DNA from: Xiphydria camelus
Lineage: Eukaryota; Arthropoda; Insecta; Hymenoptera; Xiphydriidae
Reading direction: 5' to 3'
Length of the DNA stretch: 64,000 nt
NCBI GenBank assembly: GCA_963678675.1
Contig: OY783198.1
Span: forward strand, 4,717,001 to 4,781,000
How positions within the stretch are numbered: the stretch's first letter is position 1; the number at the start of each line of letters is the position of its first letter. Shown here one piece after another: positions 35,581 to 45,787 of the stretch. Both the position numbers and the translations under genes were made by a program. Under the pieces are notes generated by a model. It worked only from the letters and a program-made list of their open reading frames with translations. It did not search any database and was not told the DNA's origin.

Positions 35581-37874
35581 TGTAACGTACACGATAAGAC
35601 GAGCGCGAAGAAGACGCATACCGAGAGTCGCGAACGCGCGTTCGACGTCGGCGCGGCTTTCCCACCCCTCGAGTCGTCGCGGCGACCCTCGCGAGGACCG
35701 ACCAACGACAGAGACCGCGCGTATCTCCCGTATAATCTACGCTGCCATATAGAATTAACGAGTAGACGAATCGACTCTATACACGGAAATCAAAATTGTA
35801 TACGATTTTTTAATACATTTTATTATTATTTAATTTTCTTTCGCTGTTCTTAATCAGACCCCAGCTGCCACGGCCCCGGCGAGCGTGCATCGAGCGTCGT
35901 TCCTCCCTTCGTCTCCCGAAGCCACCGCCGCCTCGCTGCACTTTCGAGGAACTCGCGCGCAACCTTCCACCCCCTTGACTCATCGACGCGAAGCGACGGT
36001 AGTCCGCGCGGCCGAATTTATGGGATTCGGTGGCCGGCTCCGCTCGCGGCCTATCACTGCCATAAACAAACTATACGCCGGACACATTTACTGCCGTCGG
36101 TGTCGCACCCGACCAGCAGCGATAGACATCTCTTAGTCATTCGCTCGTTACGGCCAACTGCTTGTCGGCGAACGGCGTTATCCTTTTTCTGGTACTAATT
36201 AAATCGTCGCCCGTGATTATCAACGTTCAAAACGGTTGGCTATGCTGCCCTGTTAATTCCAAATGTCGTATCTGCAAAATTAAACAATTTAAGTTAAACA
36301 CGTCTTCATAGCCCTTATGGCTTATTATATCATCGTATTAAGTTCCCACAGCGTAATACATCACTTGAAATAACCCGCATTTTGATTTGCACTGAAGTAA
36401 TATCCTTTTAAAGAACAGTGGCATAAACGAAATTCTTTAAAGTGCTATATCTCAAAAGTATCATTTTGTCAGTTACAACAGTTGGATTTAACAGGGATTT
36501 AACAGTATACCACGTAAGGCTAAGCTTACTCGTCAGGGAAGAAATTCGAATCACTATTATCTCATTATCTATGGATTTTTAGCCTATGTCGATATAAGAC
36601 TTTATTATAAATAAATACAAATGAGTCAGAGCTCTTAGCTTGTGAGATAACAGTGATTGAATATGTTAGGTGGGAGCCGAAGGAAACACGTGGCGCGGCG
36701 CGGGATTTTTCGCGGCAATCACGTCACGTGTCGCGCATTCGTACCGTTCTCTTCCCGTCGAGCGCTCGCACTCAGCCGCGTTCACGCATGGGGCGCGGAC
36801 CTCGTCGCGTACGCGCCTAATTAGCATTCACGCACGGAGGCGGCGACGGCAGCGCGCTGAGCAAATACGCTCGGAAGTACCGCGCGACGGGGAGGGGGAG
36901 AATTCTTTCCCGCTTTCTTTTTTTTTTCGAAAATGTGTATCCTCGTTAGGAGCTGCCGCTCGCTTCGCGGTCCATTTCCTTTCACACGAGTCCCGTGCCG
37001 CCCGAATCTTTGGAGCTTCCTTGGAGTCGGACGGGGAGGAAATGACTCTTGAGGGGTTGCGGTTATCGTCGCTTCGACAGAGTTACGGTGTATTTGTCGG
37101 ACGAAGGATTTTCGAAAGCCTGATATCTTTTTTTCGGGGACGAAAATCACGAATATATATATCCGTTTTTCTGTGAATATTTCGTGATTTTTGGAGTCAC
37201 CGTCGATTACGATTTTCGATATTCTTTCAGTATTTTTTTCTCAATGCTTTATCTTCAAGGTGGGTGTGTCAGTTCGTCGCTACAAGTATCTCCTTCCTCT
37301 CTCCGCAGGTAAGAATCTATAAATAATTCATATGCGCGCAAAAAAAAATTATCATACCAAGTAGTTCCTTAATTGTAATTCTCTCGATTATCCCCGTGGT
37401 ATTGCTCGCACCTTTCGACATCACCGAGTCGATGTCAACGTCTCGGCCGAGGCGCGAACGTTTTTTTTCCGCCGGTTCTACGGATAATACGAATAAAAAG
37501 TAAGAGAACGCGCATTCAACAGGCGAGGAGAGAGGCGCCACCCCCGCGACTTGCGATGAAATCTGATATTTTATGAAACGAGGGAAAGTCCGAACTATCG
37601 GGCCGACGCGAACATTCGGAACGAATGGATTCCCCGCGCTACGTCTCTTTACGACTTTCCCGTTCGCCCGACTCCGTCGCGCCGGTATCGAAGGTCATCC
37701 GGTTGTCGCGATAATTCATTCTTTTTATTCGTTTAGACGGCGACGGTCGCGTCCATCGCGGATGGGGCTCACCGTATTTTTTCCCCGACGCCGCGATACT
37801 CGTTACCCGCCGCGGCGACGGGGTCCCTCGACTTTTCGATGTCGCTCGTTTCGCTCGTACGAGAACATTTTTTT
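35581..37874. other. Non-coding between fz2 and the satellite
   Basis: Contains repeat F copy 1 and a possible zero-length (recursive) splice site at 37308/37309. No gene recognised. Confidence 0.45.
36503..36668. repeat. Dispersed repeat F, copy 1 (right end worn)
   Basis: Starts agtatacc...aaggctaagcttactcg, then aattcgaatcactattatct. It ends with an inverse cagtgattga. Related to 53346-53551. Confidence 0.6.
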
Positions 37875-38870
37875 TTTTCATGGAAAATCATCGATATCTC
37901 GGCGATCCTTTAAGATTTTCTCAGTAAGTGCATGATTTCTGGAATCAGCGCTTAAGATTTTGACAAAAATCGAACTCTCGACCATCCTATCTTATGTATT
38001 TTTTCGCGCTGATTACGGAAATTATAGATATATCGAGGATATCTCAAAGGAAGACCGAAATATCGATGATTTTCCGTGAAAAAGGTAATTTTCTGGTACA
38101 TGAAATCACCGATATCTTATATTTCCTTTGAGATATCGTCAATATATCTATAATTTTCGTAATCAGCGCGAAAAAATACATAAGATAGGATGGTCCAGAA
38201 TTCGATTCCAGAGATTTCGATTTTTGCGAAAAATCTAAGGCATACCCCTTAGATTTTTCGCAAAAATCGAAATCTCTGGAATTGAATTCTGGATCACCCT
38301 ATCTTATGTATTTTTTTACGCTGATTCCGAAAATGATAGATTTATTGAGGAAATCTCACGGGAACACCGAGATATCGATGATTTTTTGCGGAAAAATAAT
38401 TTTCTTATACACAAAATCAGCGTTATTTTATATTTCTTTTGAGATTTCGACCTAATGACTGTGGTTTTCGGAATCAGCGTAAAAAAATACATAAGATAGG
38501 GTGATACAGAATTCGATTCCAGAGATTTCGATTTTCGCGAAAAATTGAACTCTCGACCATCCTATCTTATGTATTTTTTTGCGCTGATTACGAAAATTAT
38601 AGATATATCGAGGATATCTCAAAGGAAGACTAAAATATCGATGATTTTCAATGAAAAAAATAATGTTCTGGTACATGAAAAATCACCGATATCTTATATT
38701 TATATTTGTATCTTATATTTCCTTTGAGATATCGTCAAAATATGCCATTTTCGGAATCAGCGTGAAGAAATACATCAAATAGGGCGGTCGAGAGTTTGAT
38801 TGAAAAAATGTCAAGGGAATTAAAAATTTTAATCTCTTATCTTATGTATTTTTGTAGGCATACTGACCGG
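37875..38870. repeat. Alternating inverted satellite, cluster 2
   Basis: Half-units with ctgattacgaaaattatag and atatcgaggatatctcaaag appear forward near 38009, 38317 and 38585 and reverse near 38120-38170, 38430-38475 and 38720-38762. The forward-to-forward spacing is about 270-310 bp. Further blocks (ccagagatttcgattttt, cttatgtatttttt) follow the same alternation. Diverged copies lie at 2.7-3.3 kb. Confidence 0.85.
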
Positions 38871-39654
38871 TACTAAGGTTTGAATTTCTATTGATAGACG
38901 ACGTGGAAATGCTCATTTACTTAAAATAGTAAGGAAGTTCAATTTAGGTACCGGTTCAATGTAGGCAACTCTCCCCTACTGACAAATTATTTTTGTCCGT
39001 GCTCGCGCGACGACGACGACGCTCCACGCAAATTTTCAAATTCCTCGCTGCTCGAACAAGTGTCGTTATAACAATAACAGTCCTTTTCCCGTTTAATTTG
39101 AATTATCTGACGCCATTTCCACCCCACGTCGTTAAGCCCCGCAAAAAGAAGGAGCGAACGACAAAGAGATATGCCGTTCCGAAGAAATTAATTCCTACTC
39201 TCTTCGCCCTGCCAACCCTTCCCGCGTTAACTCGGCTCGCGAAACGCTCGCGCGGAACGAATATTCATTCGGATTAGCCTCCCGATCGGTATCGCAGATG
39301 CTGATAGCGCCGCAACAGCTGCGCCGCTAGAACACGACCGGCCGTTAATTAAGTACCTATCTACTTAGCCCAGGAATTAACTCTATAATACCTATCGTCC
39401 CAACGCGGTCGTCCGACAAATCGTATACGCGCGACTTGAATGAGCGGATGTGCGGGACGAATCGACGCGTCTTCCACCCGCGTTTTATGTACCTACGCAT
39501 CGCGCCGGACCAGAGTTCGGGGCGAATGATCGCGCCGGGAACGACTCGGCGTCGCCTTGGAATAATATCGTCGTTCATAAAGTTTCGACGCTCGGAATAA
39601 TATTTTTACAAGCGCGGCCGCGGCGCGCCGCCTGGACTCTGCTGTTCCTTCCTC

Positions 39655-39679
39655 TCTCTCTCTCTCTCTCGCTCTCTCT
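39655..39679. repeat. CT microsatellite
   Basis: A ctctct tract with one gctctc interruption. Confidence 0.8.
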
Positions 39680-39772
39680 TGTATTTTTCGAGGGCGACTC
39701 CGCCGGGGGTGCGATCGTCGCTGTACAGTGCCGGCGGCTCGACATCCCTTTCCCCCGCGTGGATCGATCCAG

Positions 39773-39775
<3 letters not shown>

Positions 39776-39837
<62 letters not shown>
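39776..39837. repeat. Long CT microsatellite
   Basis: About 60 bp of uninterrupted ct. Apparent Leu-Ser or Arg-Glu repeat proteins on either strand come from it. Confidence 0.9.
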
Positions 39838-39840
<3 letters not shown>

Positions 39841-40036
39841 TCGTTTCTCCGGGAGGGGCGCGCGGTCGAGTCCGAAACACGCGGATTCTCGGGCAAACGC
39901 AGCGAGCGCGCGGTGAATAACGCGATGCCTAAAGTGACAGTGGCGGCGACTAGGACGTAGAGAGGCTGAAAATAATGGCGAAACGGATGGGGTGTGTAAT
40001 TTCGTCTTGACGCATGGCTATGCGTACCGTGACTGT

Positions 40037-40237
40037 CTTGTACTGAGAGAAATAATTACCGATGCCTGGGGGAATGCAGAATTAGTTGCTCCGACAAATA
40101 AATTTGGTTACAACGATTAACGGCTATTTGAAGGAAACAGGCTGTAGTCCATATTCGAGTCAATTATTAGTCCAAGTAACTCGATCTGCATTCCCCATTC
40201 GTAACCGCCGATTTAGTTAAATCGACTGCATTTTTTT
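40037..40237. repeat. MITE family G, intact copy
   Basis: Ends GTACTGAGAGAAATAATT and TTTTTTTCTCAGTGTA. Interior ggggaatgcagaattagttg and aactcgatctgcattcccca form subterminal inverted repeats around a caggctgtagtcc centre. Confidence 0.75.
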
Positions 40238-41028
40238 CTCAGTGTATCATCGACTGAGATTTAGACGGATAATCGCTGCTCGAGCGATTATCCCTACCAG
40301 CGAAAAATATCTATTACGAACTTTCTCACCGCGTCTCTTTAGCCTCCTTATTATCGTCGAGTGGAAGAGCGCGAAAATCTACACTCTTAAAACTCTCTCC
40401 ACGACATTCCATTCTCCCGCACGCACCACCTGCAACGTTCGACTCGCAATAATACCGTCCATCGACATTCTAGCCGCGAACGATCGCCGGCATCGCCTTC
40501 GATTCGCCACTCGGAAATAAAGACCTTGTTTCTATTCGAATTCCATCGCGTAACGCGGCGTCACGGATGCTGCCTCGAGAAGCGATCGACGTCGTGTAGC
40601 GAGAGTCGAGGAGAGTGAAACGTGCGCGCACATCGTCGGTTATAATAAGAATGCAATCTGGCATTTTAATAAGGTCGACGATAAAAGCGCGATCCAACGC
40701 TGTCGGCGCGTGGCTTTACGACGAAATCGTGCCTGAATCGATTCGGTTTCGAGGAGAGGAGGAAGGCAGCTCCTTCCTCCCCGATCGATTCCGAACGGAA
40801 CGCGACGCCGGGTGTCTCGAATTTCGAGCGAGTGGGGAGTATTTACCTAATACCGAGCAATCGCGACGCGTGGACGATGAGCCGCACAGACGCACAAATG
40901 CCTACCTCGAAAACGTTCGACCTTTATTGCGAATGTTCATTTTGCGTCTAGCGATATTCCCTGTTGGAGAATCCGTATCCGATATCCGGTCGGGAAATTA
41001 TATATTCAATTCCGCGCGGAGTGTACAC

Positions 41029-41519
41029 TGAGAGCAGAATGTAGTAAATTTCACTAAATCGGCGGTTAAATGCCGGTTCAGTTACTTGGACTAATAATTG
41101 ACTGGAATGGACCCCAGGCGAAAAAGTTTTATATATTATGTATATAATCCATATGTGGTTTTATTCATATATGGACTATATTATATATATGGGTGTGTGT
41201 GTGTGTGTGTGTGTGTGTGAATTCCGCGTATTAACCATATAAGAACTATATACAGATTCTTGAATGTTTGTATAATTCATATGGTATATGGTCCTTATAC
41301 ATATGATTAATGTAGAAATGATATACAATCCATGTGTGTGACCAAAACATCATATGGATTGTATAGAAAATATGTAGAATTTTTCCGTTCGGGTCTTCAG
41401 CCTGTTTCCTTTAAATAGCCGTTGATCGTTGTAACCAAATTTATTAGTCGCAGTAACTAATTCTGCATTCCCCCATCCGTAAACGCAGATTTAATTAAAT
41501 ATACCGTTTTTCCTCTCAG
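41029..41519. repeat. MITE family G, reverse copy split by an insertion
   Basis: Flank 41029-41110 matches the right half of the intact copy (ctaaatcggcggtta, acttggactaataattgact), and 41395-41519 matches its left half (cttcagcctgtttcctt, gccgttgatcgttgtaacc, attctgcattccccc). The middle is a separate element. Confidence 0.75.
41111..41394. mobile_element. TA/TG-rich palindromic element nested in family G
   Basis: Ends ACCCCAGGCGAAAAA and TTTTTCCGTTCGGGT are imperfect inverted repeats. The interior is rich in catatgg / ccatatg palindromes and holds a TG tract at about 41193-41219. Confidence 0.65.
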
Positions 41520-42187
41520 GGTATCGCGCGCGCGGCACTCGAAAGAGATCTCTCGCTTAATTTCTCTCTTCATCCGCACCGCTTTAAATGGACCGAATAA
41601 CCGCGACCACCCGCGGGGGTCATCTTCGTAGCCGTAATCGCGGAAACGACCCCCACAGTCTTGACATTTTAATCCGAGGTCGCTTCCGCTCCGATACTTA
41701 CTTCGGGACCCCCCCCCCCCCTCTCTCTCTCTCTCTCTTTGCCCTCCCTACAAATCGCCTTCCCCCTTTTTTCAGTACAGCTCATGAGACGAAAGGTGCA
41801 AGTGCTTTGACATAAGCGCCAGTACGATTCCAAAGGATTGCAGGAGGAGGGGTGACCGGCCTGCACTCGCGCGCCTCTTTGTTTTGACTAGGAGGACGTT
41901 TTTTGCGAGGCGGGGGCGTGCGCGCACTGCCCCTGCTCGAGGCGACCGGTCGGGAAGGGCGAGGGGCAGCGGGAGGCCGTTAACCCCGTTATCGCGTCAT
42001 CGACGCTAACGATGAAGCGATTCAAAGCGAGGAGGACGACGACGTATCGAAGATCGGGGATGTCGATTGTCAATCAGAGGGTGAACAGGTGAAGTATATT
42101 ACAAAATTAGGTAGGTACTTTGAATTAATTGTGGGATATTTTCCTATTTGTGTGTTTTATGCTACAGGGCAAAAAGTAGCATTTACT

Positions 42188-42522
42188 AAGTTTGTGGTAA
42201 ATTTCGGGACGAGGCCAATTTATTGATACGCGCGATAACTGTAATTTTAATAAAAATTATAGTAAAACTTGTAGATATGTATACAGTAAAAAAGTGGTGT
42301 TTACTTTTAACACTATTTCACCTGTGTCGACCTATATGCACCACATCTGGTGTCATTCAGTCTTATGCCACTGTTATTTAACATCAAAAGTGGTCTATAT
42401 AGTGGTCCACACCGCAGAATTGTTGACAGTGTAGAAATTGTAATAGTTGCTATAAGTTTTATACTAAAATTGTAATTATTATAACAGTAAATAAGCCCTT
42501 TCCCGAATTTTACCATAAACTT
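42188..42522. repeat. AT-rich inverted-repeat element
   Basis: Left aagtttgtggtaaatttcgg and right ccgaattttaccataaactt pair. Inside, tgtaattttaataaaaatta and inverse motifs occur, with a less structured centre. Confidence 0.65.
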
Positions 42523-43059
42523 TATAAGTGATACAATTAATTTTTTTCGTGCAGGATCTCGTCAAAAAAAATTCTTCCACTCTCCCATTACGCCCTAAGT
42601 TCCAATAAAGAAAATGCAAAACCATCATTCGCCATTAAACTCGCGAGCGCAAAATATGCGCATATACACCGCGGCATTCGCGGAGGCGTTTGCAGCCCCT
42701 CGGGTTCCTCGCCCCCTCGTCGACGCCTTTCGCCCGTCCACCCCGATAGATCCACCTCGCGGAAACGACGTACAAACGACGAGAATGGAAATGCGAACGA
42801 AACGCAGCGACCGCGTCGCTATACTAATTGCTAAATGCTAATGCCCGCATTCGTTTCAGCCGGTGGCGGACTGAACGCGTCGCGCCTACTTTCGGAGCCC
42901 CGGTGCGCGTAGTACGCGATACGTATTCACGACACGCGTGATGCACGGATAGCGCGCGATTTGCGATCTGCATACGACCGCTCTCCCGCGGTGCAGCCAC
43001 AGCGATTCTCGGCTATTTCAGTCTTTGACGCGGCGTCGTGCCCGTTCTCGATTGTGCGC

Positions 43060-43250
43060 TGCGCGGGGCCCCGCAAGTAATTATCAATTTATATTAATGA
43101 AATTTTTAAATACATCAATCAGGTATCCCTTTCTTAGAATCATGTGAAATAGTATGTGATTGTAAGGAAGAAATATTGAATAACTATGAAAAAAGATCAA
43201 ATGGATCTCTATAAATAATTACTTGCGAGCCCGCAAGTAATTTTAGTAGA
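43060..43250. repeat. MITE with a hairpin in each terminus, copy 2
   Basis: Same family and orientation as the element at 4253: shared interior (atcatgtg...atgtgattgtaa...ggaagaaatat), a right-end hairpin ATTACTTGCGAGCCCGCAAGTAAT and the following tagtagatcc. Its left hairpin is partly degraded. Confidence 0.7.
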
Positions 43251-43879
43251 TCCGATTAATTTTGTTTTCTCTGCGAACATCTACTATATCGCCCGTCCCA
43301 TTCCGCATTCGATTCACGGGGCGCTATGTTCGTTCCGCGACGAGACGCCGTGGTGCTCGAGGGAAATTTGAATTTCTCGCGCAAATTCAATTTTCCTTTT
43401 CCATCGCGCGATTGACGTCATCGTCCCCGAAACGGTCGGGTCGCGTCTGCCGTTCTCCCGCATCTGGATACGCCGCGCGCGCGCGCGCGAGACGATTATA
43501 AATCGTCGTCGTCGCGCAAACTGGCAACACCCCCTCGCGCGCCGTGCGAGAGACAGATATCCCGCAACACTGGATTCTCCGTCATCAGTCATTCCACCAT
43601 GTTCCACGCGCGACTCCTCGCCGCACGCGCGTTCGACGCAGACGTCGAGACGGCAATGTTTTTTACCGTCGCGCTGTTACTATTTTTTTTCCTCCGACGG
43701 ATCGATCGACCACCGCGCACCGGTCGTATGTTCGGACGGCGTGGTGCTACCGAGTCACGATCAACCCCGCGGTAGCGGTCGCCGACGCGAGTGTCAGTGG
43801 TTTTGTCCGGCGATTATCGATAGCCGAATACCTATGTATAATACAGTGGAGTGATCGTCGAGTTCCTCTGACCGAACTC

Positions 43880-44304
43880 AGAGACAGCGGGATCGAATTA
43901 CTTGAATTAAATAACTTGTTTATAATGATTAGAAATTATTTGATGAAAATAAGCTGTAGTCGGGTCTAGCAAATTATTTTAGTAGTATATCTTTATTTTC
44001 CACTTGTCAGCCTAGAAAAGGATTGGTTAGTTTTACGGACAACTGTGTGTCACACACATTAAAATATACCATACTCTTCATTCATTAACTTAATTAAACG
44101 TTGATCGTAAACTCCACACTCTTTTTCATGAAAATTATTTTACCTTCTTCCTTGAGTCTTCTAGCTTTGACAGCCATTCTACTTCAGAGCCGTTTCCCTC
44201 ACTAAATAGAATCTAGCAAATTATTAGTTCGAGTAACTAAATCTGCGTTCCCCGCCCGTGGCCGCTGATTTAGTCAGATCTACCACATATTTTTCTCAGT
44301 GCAG
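43880..44304. repeat. MITE family G, third copy split by an insertion
   Basis: The left part ends aagctgtagtcgggtctagc and the right part resumes attattagttcgagtaacta through tttttctcagtg. Both align with the intact copy at 40037. Confidence 0.65.
43979..44211. mobile_element. 233-bp insertion with 14-bp target duplication
   Basis: Flanked by direct copies of TCTAGCAAATTATT (43965-43978 and 44212-44225). The inserted DNA begins ttagtagtatatc and ends actaaataga. I see no terminal inverted repeat, poly(A) tail or coding frame. Confidence 0.55.
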
Positions 44305-44614
44305 AGTCGTCATTTCCAACCGCGCTGCGTGTCCAATCGAACGGGTGCAGCGTTCCGGGAGGACGAGAGACGACTGGGCAGCCTTAAATGGGAAGTCGTG
44401 GCACGCCATTAAAACCAATTACTTCTTCATTAATATCCATCAGTATATTTTGGGACGAAATGAACGCGCGAGTGGGCCGGAAAAATATTCCACTGCGAAG
44501 GTGCGTCACCCCTGTTCGCAACATTCGCCGATGCAGCAGTTCCGGTGTGGTCGCTCCGGCGATCCGAATTTATAGGAAGATTCAAGCTCCTATCGTTGGC
44601 GCCTTTTGCGTAGG

Positions 44615-44918
44615 ACTGAGAGAAATAATTGTTGGTGCCAACGATATTTGAATCTATACGCCTCATTTGTTCTTCGATCAAAAATATGGTATAATTCCAA
44701 GATTAAGCGATGGTTTTCTTCGTGCAAGAAAATATTTAATTGGCTCGAGTAATTGTTTCTTTCGCGCATGAAGAATTTCTCGTTCCAACGAAGGTATTCT
44801 CTCGCGAGTCAAAATATTATATTCTTCGGCCAAGAATTTGTATTCTTAAACATTTTCAAGATCATGTGTTTTTGATTAAAGAAACATTTGTTTGATACTA
44901 GCAATTATTTCTCTCAAT
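44615..44918. repeat. MITE with CTGAGAGAAATAATT ends, different interior
   Basis: Left CTGAGAGAAATAATT and right AATTATTTCTCTCA match family G termini, but the interior (many tattctt / aagaata motifs) is unrelated to 40037. Confidence 0.7.
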
Positions 44919-45354
44919 GGAGATCCTCGATAAATTTGCACTTCGTTAACGGAATATTATTATGGCAGTTGCCGGTTATTGCGTTACCCCGCTTCATACA
45001 GGACGGAGTCAAAGACTATCAGTGGTTCGACACGCTCCTGTGTCCCGCGCGTTTCTCGCACACACATGCCACTTAAAATAGATTTACCGCGCCTCTCTCT
45101 AATTATTTACTATTCATGTTTCCCCGTCGCGGTAATTACTTTCGTATCGCTCGCTCGTGCGCCGTTTTAATAAACATACTCAGGCGCGTACAATGTCGAG
45201 CGTAGTCACACCGGAAGGGATCAGGCTATAGAAGAAAAGCGAAAGAGAGAGAGGGAGAGAGGAAGAGACCGAGGAGTTGAAAAGAATATAAGTCACGAGA
45301 GTTTTTATATCCCCGTCGTTCCACGAACAGTTAATAATGCGAGAATTGAAATTA

Positions 45355-45787
45355 TAATAGATTCATTTACATTTTATTACGCGCACGCGAGCGCACCTGC
45401 CTCCATATACCGACACAAATAGGTACACATAATTATACGTCGCAACATTTCTATTGGAAAATGTAAATCACATCGTATCGCCGTTAACATAATCGCGTAC
45501 ACCTCCGCAGTGTTTTGAGGTGCACTCCGAATCCCAAATCTCCGCGCGACGCACGTCTCCTTCGCACCGTGATTTATTCCCCGATAGTCGGACAAAGACT
45601 CGAGGTGCGTTTTGAACGGGAGGCACATTCGTCGTCGATAAAGCAGGGATTCCCCGCACCGTGGCTGGAGACGCGTCACGCGCGTCTCCGCGTTTCGTAG
45701 TGCCATCTCTCGAAGCTTCTCGGAATAGCGCGACGCCGCGAGAACCAGGGGCATCCCCGGTAACGGCATCCTTCCGGTACCGGGCGT
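45355..45787 (-). other. Probable 3'UTR and poly(A) site of the SBK-type kinase
   Basis: Downstream of the stop on the minus strand the sequence is non-coding. AATAAA lies at 45373-45378 (plus-strand TTTATT) about 410 bases after the stop, in an AT-rich context suited to cleavage near 45355. Confidence 0.45.

Larger units (their letters stand above)
38871..41028. other. Non-coding around CT tracts and a family G MITE
   Basis: Single-copy sequence otherwise; nothing recognised. Confidence 0.45.
41520..45354. other. Repeat-rich intergenic DNA
   Basis: Between the listed MITEs there is a C-run plus CT tract at about 41710-41740 and CpG-rich single-copy DNA at 42.6-43.05 and 43.27-43.87 kb. No gene recognised. 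Confidence 0.45.

Noticed and set aside
37875..38870. CRISPR-like regular repeats
   Set aside because: Units alternate in orientation, are long and diverged, and the genome is an insect's; a satellite or MITE cluster fits better.
39575..39960. Leu-Ser and Arg-Glu repeat proteins on both strands
   Set aside because: Translation of the CT microsatellite.
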